Of a stretch of DNA of 64,000 nt, positions 42,704-52,960 are shown piece after piece. Source of the stretch: Formosa undariae (GTDB lineage Bacteria; Bacteroidota; Bacteroidia; Flavobacteriales; Flavobacteriaceae). The notes beneath the pieces are model-generated. The model was not told the DNA's origin. It searched no databases and saw only the letters and a list, made by a program, of their open reading frames with translations. The position numbers and the translations under genes are program-made. The stretch spans positions 372,001 to 436,000 of the forward strand of contig NZ_JBHMEZ010000011.1 of NCBI RefSeq assembly GCF_042427615.1, written 5' to 3'. Within the stretch, counting starts at the first letter, position 1, and every line of letters begins with the position of its first letter.

Positions 42704-44125
42704 TTATTGAATCAAACACCCTTCAATAAAATCGAAAAATGTTTGTTGTCCCTTGATTATGGTACCTCTAGGAATACGTTCGTTAGTGTTGTGAATACGC
42801 TCCAAATAATGACGTTCTAATTGAATAGGAGTAAAGCAGTATGAGTTAATACCTTTAGCTCTAAAGAAGCTCACATCGTTATAATTGGGAACAGAAACAC
42901 TTAAAGAATGAGCGTGAGGATAATTCTTTTTTATGGCTTCCTTAATTTTGCTGAAAAACATAGTTGTATCGTCGGAAGCCTGAGTGATAGGCATCTGCTG
43001 AATCACTTCAACCATAATATTCTTATTCTTTAATTGTTTTTTTATTTTGGCAAGGAATTCTTCGTTGGTCTGGCTAGGTAATAACCTGCAGTCTAACAAG
43101 GCTGTGACCTCGTTTGGGATAACATTAATCACTTCATTATTACTATCTAAACCAGTTAAAGTAATAGAATTTGAAAATAAAGAAAACAACTCAGGTTTTT
43201 TTCTAAGTTGCGGTACAAGTAAGGCTTTAAAAAGTCTCGGGTGTTTTAGAGCCAGTGCCGGAGCACCCTTTTCTAACTGTCCCAATTGCTTTAAAATATT
43301 AATGTTTATGTCGTTGTAAACGACCTCTTGTTTCTTCTCTATAAGATTGTCTAAGGCTTCTATCATGCCTTTGTTGGCATAATTTATTGGCGTAATAGAA
43401 CCATGGGCTGACGTTTTTATCTTTAACGATAATTTTAACCACAATGGTCGTTTGTGAGTAATAGAAATTCCAAATAAAACTTGTTCTGGATTGGATTTTA
43501 AAACGTCGTTAAACGCAGGTGGTCCTTCGCCAATAACGACTACTGGGTTTAGTGCTTTCAAGAAATTATCGACTACAAAGGTTGCGCCTCCAGGATTTTG
43601 TGTTTCTTCTCCAGATACCGCTAAGAAAGTAACATTATAAGGCATTTGTTTATCGCCATATTTCTGGTAAAGTTCTATTAAGCTAAATAAATGCATGATG
43701 CCATTTCCTTTATTGTCAAAAGCGCCACGTCCCCAAATTTCAGTATCTGTAATTGCGCCTGAAAATGGAGGATATTCCCACTTCGTAACATCTCCGGCAG
43801 GAACAACATCTATATGATTTAGTAAAATAATATTGGGTAAACCACTACTTAAAGGATAAATGGATGCGGAGAAATTATAATTTCCATCGGTATTACCCAT
43901 GTCTTTAATGTGTAATCCGTTTAGTTTACAGAGTCCTTTTATCCAATCTCCAGCTTCTTTTTCATGACCACTTACCGATTCAAATTGAAGATATTCACTT
44001 AGAGCCTGTTCAATATTTAAATTGCCATGTTCTGATTTTATAGTAAATTCTGTAGTCGAATTCTGACTATGAATTTGGAATGAAAAACAGATAAATAAGA
44101 TTAGAAATTTAAAGTTGCTGGTCAT
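42704..44125 (-). CDS. Exported M20 family metallopeptidase
   Basis: About 473 residues with a signal peptide (SNFKFLILFICFSFQIHSQ). The M20 zinc motifs are LLNHIDVVPAG (His and catalytic Asp), WGRGAFDNKG (bridging Asp) and VSGEETQNPG (general base Glu and zinc Glu). The size fits the carboxypeptidase S/PM20D1-like branch. The ATG at 44125 is chosen over one 24 codons upstream because a perfect -7 element lies between them and the shorter form begins directly with the signal peptide. Substrate unknown. Confidence 0.88.
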   Translation of the reverse strand: MTSNFKFLILFICFSFQIHSQNSTTEFTIKSEHGNLNIEQALSEYLQFESVSGHEKEAGDWIKGLCKLNGLHIKDMGNTDGNYNFSASIYPLSSGLPNIILLNHIDVVPAGDVTKWEYPPFSGAITDTEIWGRGAFDNKGNGIMHLFSLIELYQKYGDKQMPYNVTFLAVSGEETQNPGGATFVVDNFLKALNPVVVIGEGPPAFNDVLKSNPEQVLFGISITHKRPLWLKLSLKIKTSAHGSITPINYANKGMIEALDNLIEKKQEVVYNDININILKQLGQLEKGAPALALKHPRLFKALLVPQLRKKPELFSLFSNSITLTGLDSNNEVINVIPNEVTALLDCRLLPSQTNEEFLAKIKKQLKNKNIMVEVIQQMPITQASDDTTMFFSKIKEAIKKNYPHAHSLSVSVPNYNDVSFFRAKGINSYCFTPIQLERHYLERIHNTNERIPRGTIIKGQQTFFDFIEGCLIQ

Positions 44126-44143
44126 AATAGCGTATTTGAAAAA

Positions 44144-44151
44144 CAAAATTA
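44144..44151 (-). promoter_or_regulatory. -7 element of the M20 peptidase gene (TAATTTTG)
   Basis: A perfect TAnnTTTG match on the minus strand, 18 bases before the ATG at 44125. Confidence 0.6.
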
Positions 44152-44262
44152 CAAACGAAGTTATGTATAAAATTAGTCTTTTGTCTGTAATCCGCAATTA
44201 TATTTTTGTCTTTTTTAGACAGGATGACGATTCGCTTATAGAAACTTAATACCTGGTATTAG

Positions 44263-45540
44263 TTACCATTCGTTAATCCTATTCGAGTCTAATTTTATAA
44301 AGATAAATAATAGAATAGTAAATCCCCAAAGTCCCGATCCGCCGTAACTAAAGAATGGAAGTGGGATACCAATAGTAGGGATAAGCCCCATAACCATCCC
44401 AATATTAATCATAAAATGGAGGAACATAATAGAAGCTACCGAGTACCCGTAGACTCTACTAAATTGTGATTTTTGTAATTCTGCGAGGTGAAGCACGCGC
44501 AACATTAATAAGACAAATAAAATGACCACCATGCAACTACCAACAAAGCCCCATTCTTCTCCTACGGTACTAAAAATATAATCGGTATGTTGCTCAGGGA
44601 CAAACTTTCCTGTGGTTCGTGTACCTTCCATAAAACCGCGTCCTGTAAAACCACCAGAACTAATAGCTTTTTCAGATTCGTATAAATTGTAAAGAATGTC
44701 ACGGCGCATTTCGGCTAACTTATCTGTGTCATTTTCTAATCTAAGCCATAAACTTATTCTGTCTTTTTGATGAGGTTGCAGGACGTTATCGTAAAAGAAA
44801 TGTACCCCTACAGACATCATAACTGCTGCTAATGAAATGAGAATAGGTTGTAATATAATTGGCTTTTTCTTGCTTAAAAAAAATTGTATGAATATGATAA
44901 TGGCAGCTAATACAGACGTAATTACCGGTCCGAATTTTAATGATAATATGGATATAAATACAACACTAACTGCAAGGGTTAAGTAAATTTGAGGAAGGCC
45001 TTCTCTATATAATACAAAGAAAAAGGCACCATATACAATAGTACTTCCCGCGTCGTTCTGTAAAAGAATTAAAAACGCAGGTATAAATATAATTATAGCC
45101 GTTTTTATCTGATCTGGAAAGCGTTTAATATCTGTTTGTAAGTCACTCACGTATTTGGCAACAGCAAGTGCTGTGGCTGCTTTAGCGAATTCACTTGGTT
45201 GAAAGGTCATACCTCCAATTCCATACCATGATTGTGCTCCATTTACATTTTTTCCGAAAATGAAGAGACCAACTAGGGATAACATAGATATTACGTAAAG
45301 CACACTGGCAAATCGTTCGTAGAACTTGGCTTCAATGGCTAAAATAATAATGATTAACCCTATGGTTAAACCAATAAACATAAGTTGTTTGCCGAATGGT
45401 TGGGAAAAATCGAAATAATCTATAGTATCTCCTACATGAGAAGCCGAGACAATATTTACCCAGCCGAAACCCACAAGCATCATGAAAATAATAATGGTGG
45501 TCCAGTCGAAAGAAAAATGTCTATTAGTTTCTCTAATCAT
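44263..45540 (-). CDS. rodA: Rod-shape glycosyltransferase RodA
   Basis: SEDS-family peptidoglycan polymerase with about ten membrane segments. Family motifs: GAQSWYGIGGMTFQPSEFAK, GDAGSTIVYG-like NDAGSTIVYGAFFF, and the C-terminal PTIGIPLPFFSYGGSGLW. It polymerises lipid II glycan with its partner PBP2, encoded directly upstream (two-base gap). It is the last gene of the mreBCD-mrdA-rodA operon. Confidence 0.96.
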   Translation of the reverse strand: MIRETNRHFSFDWTTIIIFMMLVGFGWVNIVSASHVGDTIDYFDFSQPFGKQLMFIGLTIGLIIIILAIEAKFYERFASVLYVISMLSLVGLFIFGKNVNGAQSWYGIGGMTFQPSEFAKAATALAVAKYVSDLQTDIKRFPDQIKTAIIIFIPAFLILLQNDAGSTIVYGAFFFVLYREGLPQIYLTLAVSVVFISILSLKFGPVITSVLAAIIIFIQFFLSKKKPIILQPILISLAAVMMSVGVHFFYDNVLQPHQKDRISLWLRLENDTDKLAEMRRDILYNLYESEKAISSGGFTGRGFMEGTRTTGKFVPEQHTDYIFSTVGEEWGFVGSCMVVILFVLLMLRVLHLAELQKSQFSRVYGYSVASIMFLHFMINIGMVMGLIPTIGIPLPFFSYGGSGLWGFTILLFIFIKLDSNRINEW

Positions 45541-45542
45541 AA

Positions 45543-47465
45543 CTAGGGTTTATCTGGTAGTAAATGGTCATGGTTTTTTAAATCGCGTTCAACAGTTTCT
45601 AAAGTTGAACCTCTATTTATATTGAATGGTTGGCCTGAATATGGTTTATCATATTCATGCTCTAGACTATGAGTCAGAATCCAATCTTCCATGTCGGTTC
45701 TTGTGATTGAACCACGTAAATATTTTTCGACCATTAAACTTGCTATTCGACCTGCAAATCTGCTTCCCCAATAGCCATTTTCTACAAAAACAGCAATCGC
45801 AATTTTAGGATTGTCTTTTGGTGCAAAAGCAACAAAAATAGAGTGGTCTGTTAATTGAGTTTTTACCCCATCAATTTTTGTAAAGTTTTCTGCTGTACCT
45901 GTTTTTCCACATATTTCTATGCCTTTTACTTGTAAACTAGCCGCTGTACCTTTGTTATATACATCGAACATGCCTTGTACTACGGGATCAAAATTCTTTT
46001 TGTCTATTGTTGTATGTCTAGGTGTTGTAAAATGGGCATCTATTTCTTGTCCTTCAATAGATTTTATAATGTGTGGCGTGTAAAAATAACCACGATTTGC
46101 TATGGCAGCAACCATATTTGCTAACTGAATTGGAGTGGCTTCAATTTCACCCTGACCAATTGCATTAGATAATGTAAAAGTGGTTCTCCATCTGTTTTTT
46201 CCATACCATTTGTCGTAGAAATCACCACTTGGGATTCGACCTGGACTACCAATTTTAAGGTCGTAACCTAAGTAATCTCCTAGTCCAAAACTAGTTACGT
46301 GTTTGTTCCAAACATTCATTCCTTCGTAAGGCGTGTCGTATTTTTCAATAATTCTGCGGTATACATTAGCAAAATAGGAATTACATGATTCGTAAATCCC
46401 CATATTCATGGCTAATGGACTTGGGTGACCGTGGCAACCCATTTTTCTATTTCCGTAGCTATAACCGTGATTACACGTAAATTTCTCTTCTGTGTTTACC
46501 ACACCTTCTTGCAAACCAATAAGTGCGTTTAGTACTTTAAAAGGAGAACCTGGAGGATATTGTGCTAATAAACCTCTGTCGTATAAAGGTTTTGCTATAG
46601 AATCTCTATATAGTTTTGTGAAATTTTGAGAACGCTTTCTTCCAACCAAAGAGTTAGGGTCGTAAGTTGGAGCAGAAATCATGGTTAAAATTTCTCCAGT
46701 ACTTGGTTCTATGGCGATAATTCCACCGTGTTTATGTTCCATTAATTGTTCACCATAGGCTTGTAAGGTGGCGTCAATGGTGATTTTTATGTCTTTTCCA
46801 GGGTCAGGTAATGTGTCAAATTTCCCATCTTTGTAAGGCCCAATGTTTTTGTTGAATCGGTTTTTCTGAATAAATTTTATTCCTTTTTTTCCTTTTAGTT
46901 CATCTTCATAAGACAATTCAATTCCTTGCTTCCCAATTAAATCACCCATTTTGTAATAGGGATGTTTTTTGATGATGGCATTATTTACTTCACCAATATC
47001 TCCTAAAACATTTGCACCAATCGATGCTTCATAATGACGAAGAGATCTTTTTTGAATGTAGAAGCCTTCAAATTTTCTCATTTTTTCTTGAAGTACTGCA
47101 TAGTCTTCTTTAGATAAATGTGAGACAAAAACAGAAGGTAATCGTGGCGAATAGTGATATGCTTTTTTGTATGTTTTAATGAATTTTTCTTTGTCTATTT
47201 TTAATAGATTACAAAATTCGATAGTATCTAATTCTTTAACTTCTCGAGGAATAACCATGACATCGTAAGACGATTGGTTCGATACTAAAAGCACACCGTT
47301 TCTGTCGTAAACAAAACCTCGTTTAGGATAATCGTAAACTTTACGTATAGCATTATCGTCGTATAAATTATTTGCCGGCGAACTATAAATTTGAAGATAG
47401 AATAACCGAGAAATAAATACGAGTCCAACCGTAATTATGGTAAAAAATAATAAAAATTGCCTCAT
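45543..47465 (-). CDS. mrdA: Penicillin-binding protein 2
   Basis: A 640-residue class B transpeptidase that crosslinks peptidoglycan during elongation. One N-terminal membrane anchor and a dimerisation domain (RGFVYDRNGVLLVSNQ) precede the catalytic part. The active-site SxxK is PPGSPFK (Ser307, Lys310), SxN is ESCNSYFAN, and KTG is CGKTGTAEN. The start overlaps mreD by four bases. Partner of RodA. Confidence 0.96.
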   Translation of the reverse strand: MRQFLLFFTIITVGLVFISRLFYLQIYSSPANNLYDDNAIRKVYDYPKRGFVYDRNGVLLVSNQSSYDVMVIPREVKELDTIEFCNLLKIDKEKFIKTYKKAYHYSPRLPSVFVSHLSKEDYAVLQEKMRKFEGFYIQKRSLRHYEASIGANVLGDIGEVNNAIIKKHPYYKMGDLIGKQGIELSYEDELKGKKGIKFIQKNRFNKNIGPYKDGKFDTLPDPGKDIKITIDATLQAYGEQLMEHKHGGIIAIEPSTGEILTMISAPTYDPNSLVGRKRSQNFTKLYRDSIAKPLYDRGLLAQYPPGSPFKVLNALIGLQEGVVNTEEKFTCNHGYSYGNRKMGCHGHPSPLAMNMGIYESCNSYFANVYRRIIEKYDTPYEGMNVWNKHVTSFGLGDYLGYDLKIGSPGRIPSGDFYDKWYGKNRWRTTFTLSNAIGQGEIEATPIQLANMVAAIANRGYFYTPHIIKSIEGQEIDAHFTTPRHTTIDKKNFDPVVQGMFDVYNKGTAASLQVKGIEICGKTGTAENFTKIDGVKTQLTDHSIFVAFAPKDNPKIAIAVFVENGYWGSRFAGRIASLMVEKYLRGSITRTDMEDWILTHSLEHEYDKPYSGQPFNINRGSTLETVERDLKNHDHLLPDKP

Positions 47466-47968
47466 TTAGTACGTTTGCTGAAAATAATAGTAACTATAAT
47501 ACACAGAAGAATGGTAAAGATACTAGAAAATAACGTCTTTTGGAGTGTTAAAAGTATTTCAGAAAAGTTAAAAACTTCTAAAAGAAAAAGGATTAAATGA
47601 TGAATAGCCGTTAGGATACTTATATACATGAGTTTAGAGCCAAACTCGACATTGTTGAATTTTATGGTTTGGTGTTCGTAAACAGTTCCAAAGGACCATT
47701 TTAAAACAATAGGGCGTAAGTAGGCAATCGTAACACAGGCTGCAGCATTAATACCTCCTGAATCTGAAAAAATATCGACTAAAATACCAAGCAAAAAACT
47801 AAGTAATAGAAATACAATACGGTCGTTTTTTATAGGGTAAAGTATAATGAATAAGATGTAGATATACGGATTTATATACCCTAAAAAATTAATATGATTT
47901 AGGATAACGACCTGTATAAATACAAGTAAAATAAACTTAAAAATTTGAGATATAACGCTACTGTTCAT
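47462..47968 (-). CDS. mreD: Rod-shape-determining protein MreD
   Basis: A small (168-residue) membrane protein with about five hydrophobic segments (for example FILLVFIQVVILNHINF, FLLSFLLGILVDIFSDSGG). MreD sequences are weakly conserved, so the call relies on the topology and the fixed position between mreC and mrdA. It overlaps mreC by 11 bases and mrdA by four. Confidence 0.92.
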   Translation of the reverse strand: MNSSVISQIFKFILLVFIQVVILNHINFLGYINPYIYILFIILYPIKNDRIVFLLLSFLLGILVDIFSDSGGINAAACVTIAYLRPIVLKWSFGTVYEHQTIKFNNVEFGSKLMYISILTAIHHLILFLLEVFNFSEILLTLQKTLFSSIFTILLCIIVTIIFSKRTK

Positions 47969-48782
47969 TTGATAGATTTAGTATGTTATTAATCTCTGGA
48001 GCATCCAAATGTTCGATAATGTAAGCGTGTTCAATATTCGTCATATCGTTAAACAGGGTTACATTTATTTCAAAATTATTCTCTGCAGCGTCTAGGTTAT
48101 AGCTTTCTATTATTCCTACTTGAATGCCTTTAGGAAAGATTACAGAACGTCCCGATGTTACAATGGTATCACCAATTTTAATAGGCGCAATTTTAGGAAT
48201 ATCGATAAGTTGAACTGTTCTAGGCGATTTTCCATCCCAGGTTAAAGTCCCGAAATGATTTGTTTTTTTTAACTGTGCACTAATTTTACTTTTCGAATTT
48301 AAAATAGAAATAACCGTAGCATAATTGTTACTTGTTTTATCTATAATTCCAAGAATTCCTTTAGGCGTAATTAGTCCAAAATCTTGCTGCACGCTGTCGT
48401 TAAGTCCTTTGTCTATTAATAAAATGTTTGTAGTCGCCGAATAACTGTTTTTAATGACACGGACTGGTCTAAATAAATAAGTCCCGTCAAAACTTGTGGT
48501 ATCTACAAAGTCTTCATCTACAGATAAGTGATGATTTTGAAGCCGATTTCGGAGCCTTGCATTTTCTTCAGATAAATTTTCATTTTGCGTTTTTAAATCA
48601 AAATATTGATTTACATTATTTAAACGCGTATAAATCCCGCCACTTAAAAAATTAGCAGAATTTATAAATTTACTTTTATGATAGGAATGCGTTTGTATTG
48701 TAAAAAATACAGACAATGAAAACAGCAGCAAATACAACAAAAAGTTTTTGTTACGTATTATAAAATTTAAAATTTGCTGCAT
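47958..48782 (-). CDS. mreC: Rod-shape-determining protein MreC
   Basis: A 274-residue bitopic protein: one N-terminal membrane segment (NFLLYLLLFSLSVFFTIQ), a coiled coil (about 55-90) and two periplasmic beta-barrels (LFRPVRVIKNSYSATTNILL, GLITPKGILGIIDKTSNNYATV in parts, IGDTIVTSGRSVIFPKGI). It links MreB to PBP2 in the elongasome. It starts ten bases after mreB. Confidence 0.95.
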   Translation of the reverse strand: MQQILNFIIRNKNFLLYLLLFSLSVFFTIQTHSYHKSKFINSANFLSGGIYTRLNNVNQYFDLKTQNENLSEENARLRNRLQNHHLSVDEDFVDTTSFDGTYLFRPVRVIKNSYSATTNILLIDKGLNDSVQQDFGLITPKGILGIIDKTSNNYATVISILNSKSKISAQLKKTNHFGTLTWDGKSPRTVQLIDIPKIAPIKIGDTIVTSGRSVIFPKGIQVGIIESYNLDAAENNFEINVTLFNDMTNIEHAYIIEHLDAPEINNILNLSNEQ

Positions 48783-48791
48783 GCTTCAAAG

Positions 48792-49820
48792 CTATTTTAT
48801 CAAGACGCTCTTAAACTTTGGTAAGTTTTTTAGCGTAATTCCAGTACCACGAACAACGGCACGTAATGGATCTTCTGCAATATAAACCGGTAAGTCTGTT
48901 TTCTGAGACAGACGTTTGTCTAAACCGCGTAGCATAGATCCTCCACCTGCTAAGTAGATCCCTGTATTATAAATATCGGCAGCTAATTCTGGTGGTGTTT
49001 GTGATAAGGTTTCCATTACAGCATCTTCAATTCTAAGAATAGATTTGTCTAATGCTTTGGCAATTTCGCGATACGAAATTTGTACTTGTTTTGGTTTACC
49101 GGTAAGTAAATCACGCCCTTGAACACTCATGTCGTCTGGCGGAATTTCTAAATCTTCGGTAGCAGCACCAATTTGTATTTTAATTTTTTCTGCAGTACGC
49201 TCTCCAACATATAAGTTGTGCTGTGTACGCATGTAATATATAATGTCGTTTGTAAAGACATCTCCAGCAATTTTTACCGATTTGTCACAAACAATACCTC
49301 CTAAAGCAATTACTGCAATTTCGGTAGTACCACCACCTATATCTACAATCATGTTACCTTTAGGTTGCATAATATCTACACCAATACCTATGGCCGCAGC
49401 CATAGGTTCGTGTATTAAATAAACTTCTTTTCCATTCACACGCTCACAAGATTCTTTTACTGCTCGCATTTCTACTTCGGTAATACCAGAAGGAATACAA
49501 ACGACCATGCGAAGCGCTGGTGTAAACATTTTTTTCTTTAAAGCAGGAATGTTTTTAATAAACAAACTTATCATTTGTTCGGACGCATCAAAATCTGCAA
49601 TTACACCATCTTTAAGCGGGCGAATTGTTTTTATGTTTTCGTGTGTCTTTCCTTGCATCATACTGGCTTCTTTACCAACGGCAATGATTTTACCGCTAAC
49701 GCGATCACGAGCAACTATTGAAGGACTATCCACTACAACTTTATCGTTATGGATTATAAGTGTATTGGCTGTTCCTAAGTCAATAGCTATTTCTTCTGTA
49801 AGGAAGTCAAAAAATCCCAT
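48792..49820 (-). CDS. mreB: Rod-shape-determining protein MreB
   Basis: Actin-like ATPase that forms membrane-bound filaments guiding lateral wall growth. Start MGFFDFLTEEIAIDLGTANT carries the phosphate 1 motif. IVDIGGGTTEIAVIALGGIV is phosphate 2 and YLAGGGSMLRGLDKRLS the adenosine motif. 342 residues, as expected. First gene of the shape operon. A near-consensus TACTTTTA on the minus strand in the short gap after purH could be its own -7 element. Confidence 0.97.
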   Translation of the reverse strand: MGFFDFLTEEIAIDLGTANTLIIHNDKVVVDSPSIVARDRVSGKIIAVGKEASMMQGKTHENIKTIRPLKDGVIADFDASEQMISLFIKNIPALKKKMFTPALRMVVCIPSGITEVEMRAVKESCERVNGKEVYLIHEPMAAAIGIGVDIMQPKGNMIVDIGGGTTEIAVIALGGIVCDKSVKIAGDVFTNDIIYYMRTQHNLYVGERTAEKIKIQIGAATEDLEIPPDDMSVQGRDLLTGKPKQVQISYREIAKALDKSILRIEDAVMETLSQTPPELAADIYNTGIYLAGGGSMLRGLDKRLSQKTDLPVYIAEDPLRAVVRGTGITLKNLPKFKSVLIK

Positions 49821-49878
49821 GCGTTATATGTCTTTTTTTGCTTTAGTTAAAAAATTGTGTGTCGTAAAAGTAATGAAA

Positions 49879-51411
49879 TTAATGTTTGAAATGACGTGTA
49901 CCTGTAAATACCATAGATACATCGTTTCCATTACAATAATCGATACTTAATTGATCTTTAATAGAACCACCTGGCTGAATTACAGCGGTAATTCCTGCGT
50001 TTTTTGCAATCTCTACACAATCAGGGAAAGGGAAAAAAGCATCACTTGCCATAACCGCACCTTTTAAATCGAAATTAAAAGATTGCGCTTTGTGAATGGC
50101 TTGGTTAAGCGCATCTACACGGCTTGTTTGTCCTGTTCCACTAGCACATAATTGACCACCTTTAACTAATACGATAGTGTTAGATTTAGTGTGCTTACAT
50201 ATTTTCGAAGCAAAGATTAAATCATTTAACTCGCTATCTGTTGGATTATTGTTTGTTGCCTTAGATAAATCTTCTAAACGATCTGTAATATTATTTGTGT
50301 CTTGAACTAAAACACCGTTAAGACAAGATCTTACACTTGTTTTTGGCATTTCGATATCGTGAAGAATTAAAAGGATTCTGTTTTTCTTACCTTTTAACAC
50401 TTCTAAAGCTTCAGCACTAAATGAAGGAGCGATAACAACTTCACAGAATAATGTGTGAATATCTTTCGCAGTATCTAAATCTATTTCTTTATTAGATATT
50501 AAAACACCACCAAAAGCAGAAACAGGATCTCCTGCAAGAGCATCTGTATACGCTTGACTCAAGGTATCGCGCTGTGCAACACCACAAGCATTATTATGTT
50601 TTAAAATGGCAAACGTAGGTTTGTCACCTTTAAATTCATTAATTAAATTCACAGCAGCATCAACATCCAAAAGGTTATTGTAGCTTAATTCTTTACCGTG
50701 AAGTTTTGTGAAAATATCATCAAATTTTCCGAAGAAAAATCCTTTTTGGTGTGGATTTTCTCCATAACGTAACACATGACCGTTTTGTTCGCTAATTTTT
50801 AATACTGTTTCTTCGTTGTTTTGGTTGAAGTAATTAAAAATAGCAGAATCGTAATGAGACGATATGTTGAAAGATTTTCTAGCGAAATCTTTTCTTTGCT
50901 CTAAAGAAAGTGTTCCGTTTTGTTCAGAAATAAGTTCTAAAAACGAAGCATATTCATTTACAGAAGACACACAAACGACATCTTTATAATTTTTTGCAGC
51001 AGCACGAATTAATGAAATTCCACCGATATCAATTTTCTCAATTATATCTTGTTCACTAGCACCAGAAGCAACAGTATCTTCAAACGGATATAAATCAACA
51101 ATAACTAAATCTATTTGAGGGATTTCAAATTCTGCTAATTCAGCGACATCCTGCGCATTATCTTGACGGTTTAAAATTCCACCAAATACTTTTGGATGTA
51201 ATGTTTTTACACGTCCTCCTAAAATAGAAGGGTAAGATGTTACGCCCTCTACAGGAACAACGTCTATTCCTAAATCATTTATAAAAGCCTGTGTACCACC
51301 AGTTGAATACATGGTTACACCTAACTCGTTTAACTTTTTGATTATAGGTTCTAAACCATCTTTGCTAAAAACTGAAATTAATGCAGATTTGATTGTTTTC
51401 TCGTTACTCAT
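49879..51411 (-). CDS. purH: Bifunctional AICAR formyltransferase / IMP cyclohydrolase
   Basis: Catalyses the last two steps of IMP synthesis. The N-terminal IMP cyclohydrolase domain (about residues 1-200) starts with KSALISVFSKDGLEPI and STGGTQAF. The C-terminal formyltransferase has KHNNACGVA, VSAFGGVLISN, GQTSRVDALNQA and ASDAFFPFPDCVE. 510 residues, normal. It has its own promoter and precedes mreB on the same strand. Confidence 0.97.
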   Translation of the reverse strand: MSNEKTIKSALISVFSKDGLEPIIKKLNELGVTMYSTGGTQAFINDLGIDVVPVEGVTSYPSILGGRVKTLHPKVFGGILNRQDNAQDVAELAEFEIPQIDLVIVDLYPFEDTVASGASEQDIIEKIDIGGISLIRAAAKNYKDVVCVSSVNEYASFLELISEQNGTLSLEQRKDFARKSFNISSHYDSAIFNYFNQNNEETVLKISEQNGHVLRYGENPHQKGFFFGKFDDIFTKLHGKELSYNNLLDVDAAVNLINEFKGDKPTFAILKHNNACGVAQRDTLSQAYTDALAGDPVSAFGGVLISNKEIDLDTAKDIHTLFCEVVIAPSFSAEALEVLKGKKNRILLILHDIEMPKTSVRSCLNGVLVQDTNNITDRLEDLSKATNNNPTDSELNDLIFASKICKHTKSNTIVLVKGGQLCASGTGQTSRVDALNQAIHKAQSFNFDLKGAVMASDAFFPFPDCVEIAKNAGITAVIQPGGSIKDQLSIDYCNGNDVSMVFTGTRHFKH

Positions 51412-51434
51412 TAGTGTTGTGTTATATTAATGCG

Positions 51435-51442
51435 CAAAAGTA
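51435..51442 (-). promoter_or_regulatory. -7 element of purH (TACTTTTG)
   Basis: A perfect TAnnTTTG match on the minus strand, 23 bases before the ATG. Confidence 0.6.
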
Positions 51443-51563
51443 CGGATTTACATTAAAAAATATATAGTTTGTTTACTGTTTTGTTTTTATTTTTTTTGTA
51501 ACAAATCTATAATTAAAACGTCCTATCTTTAAAATCTCAAATTTTTAATAAAAGCACTTCTAA

Positions 51564-52814
51564 ATGATCTTGTATTTCAGACTTTTTAAAGAAAGTTTTG
51601 CGTTTGCTATAAATGCTTTACGTAATAATAAATTAAGAACATTCTTGTCTCTGTTAGGTGTGACTATTGGGATATTCTCGATTATTGCGGTCTTGGCTGC
51701 AGTCGATTCTTTAGATCAAAGTATTAAAAGTCAGTTGTCAGGTTTAGATAAAAACACGATTTACTTAACTAAATTTTCTTTTGGGCCTACAGAAGTACCA
51801 AGATGGCAACGCGATAATTATCCGCAAACTGAAAATTCTGATTACGAATTTGTGAATCGAAATATTCCAAATATTAAATCGAGTGCTTATATTATTTTCG
51901 GAAATTCTGAAACCATAAAATACCAAGATAATACCATTAGTAATGTAAATGTAGCACCAGGGTCTTATGGTATTTACGATATCGAAGATTTAAAAATAGG
52001 TAAAGGTCGGTTTTATACCGAATCGGAATCGTCTACGGGTGCACCCGTTATTGTATTAGGAGCAGAGTTGTCTGATAATATATTTGATAACGAAGAACCT
52101 ATCGGTAAACAAATACGGATTTACGGACGAAAAGTAACGGTTATCGGTGTGATTAAAAAGGTAGGGGCGTCGTTATTTGATTCTCCTGACGAAAAAGCCT
52201 ATTTACCATCTAATTTCGTTAGACAATTTACTAACGGTGGTTCCGATGGTATTCCTGGAGCAGTAGTAATTAAGCCTGAAGCAGGAGTAGATATAGAAGC
52301 TTTTGAGCAAGTATTAAGACAACGATTTAGAGCGTATAGAGGATTAAAAGCCGATGAGCCTGATAATTTTTTCGTGAATAAATTGTCTGGAATGACCGAT
52401 GCTATAGATAATATTATTGGTGTTATGAATTTGGCGGGTTGGATTATTAGCGGATTCTCTCTGCTTGTTGGTGGATTTGGAATCGCGAATATTATGTTTG
52501 TTAGTGTAAAGGAGCGTACCAATCTTATCGGAATACAGAAATCTTTAGGTGCAAAGAACCGATTTATTTTATTTCAGTTTTTATTTGAAGCTATTATTCT
52601 TGCAGTAATAGGTGGATTAATTGGTCTAACCTTTGTGTGGATTGTAGCCTTAATAGCGACTCAGGTTGTCGATGATTTTGAATTTATATTATCTTTTTGG
52701 AATATGTTTCTAGGTTTCTCACTATCAACATTAATAGGACTTATTTCGGGAGTGTTGCCAGCAATTTCTGCATCTAAATTAGATCCTGTTGAAGCCATAA
52801 GAACAGGGATGTAG
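51564..52814 (+). CDS. ABC transporter permease, MacB/FtsX type
   Basis: A 416-residue permease. One N-terminal membrane segment (RTFLSLLGVTIGIFSIIAVL) is followed by a large periplasmic MacB-PCD domain (about 45-290). The C-terminal FtsX domain has three membrane segments (GWIISGFSLLVGGFGIANIM, VKERTNLIGIQKSLGAKN, and SASKLDPVEAIRTGM at the end). The ATPase partner is not adjacent, which is common for these Flavobacteriia permeases. Substrate unknown; likely envelope-stress or lipoprotein/peptide export type. Confidence 0.9.
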   Translation: MILYFRLFKESFAFAINALRNNKLRTFLSLLGVTIGIFSIIAVLAAVDSLDQSIKSQLSGLDKNTIYLTKFSFGPTEVPRWQRDNYPQTENSDYEFVNRNIPNIKSSAYIIFGNSETIKYQDNTISNVNVAPGSYGIYDIEDLKIGKGRFYTESESSTGAPVIVLGAELSDNIFDNEEPIGKQIRIYGRKVTVIGVIKKVGASLFDSPDEKAYLPSNFVRQFTNGGSDGIPGAVVIKPEAGVDIEAFEQVLRQRFRAYRGLKADEPDNFFVNKLSGMTDAIDNIIGVMNLAGWIISGFSLLVGGFGIANIMFVSVKERTNLIGIQKSLGAKNRFILFQFLFEAIILAVIGGLIGLTFVWIVALIATQVVDDFEFILSFWNMFLGFSLSTLIGLISGVLPAISASKLDPVEAIRTGM

Positions 52815-52894
52815 TATTTTGGGTATTAGGTTTTGGGTTCTCCTTATCTCGAAGGTGTAACAATAAAAAAATGGAAATTGAAATCGATATAACA

Positions 52895-52942
52895 AAAAAA
52901 ATCTCGACGTCTTTCTTTTATGAATGAGTTCGAGATTTTTTT
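52895..52942. terminator. Hairpin terminator between convergent genes
   Basis: A 13-bp stem (AAAAAAATCTCGA and its complement TCGAGATTTTTTT) with a 22-base loop. It serves the ABC permease gene and probably also the convergent GAF gene. Confidence 0.75.
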
Positions 52943-52960
52943 ATGAAATATTTTAAGCTA

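Noticed and set aside
44247..44261. Palindrome TAATACC-T-GGTATTA after rodA as a terminator
   Set aside because: Arms of seven bases, low GC and no T tract; too weak to call.
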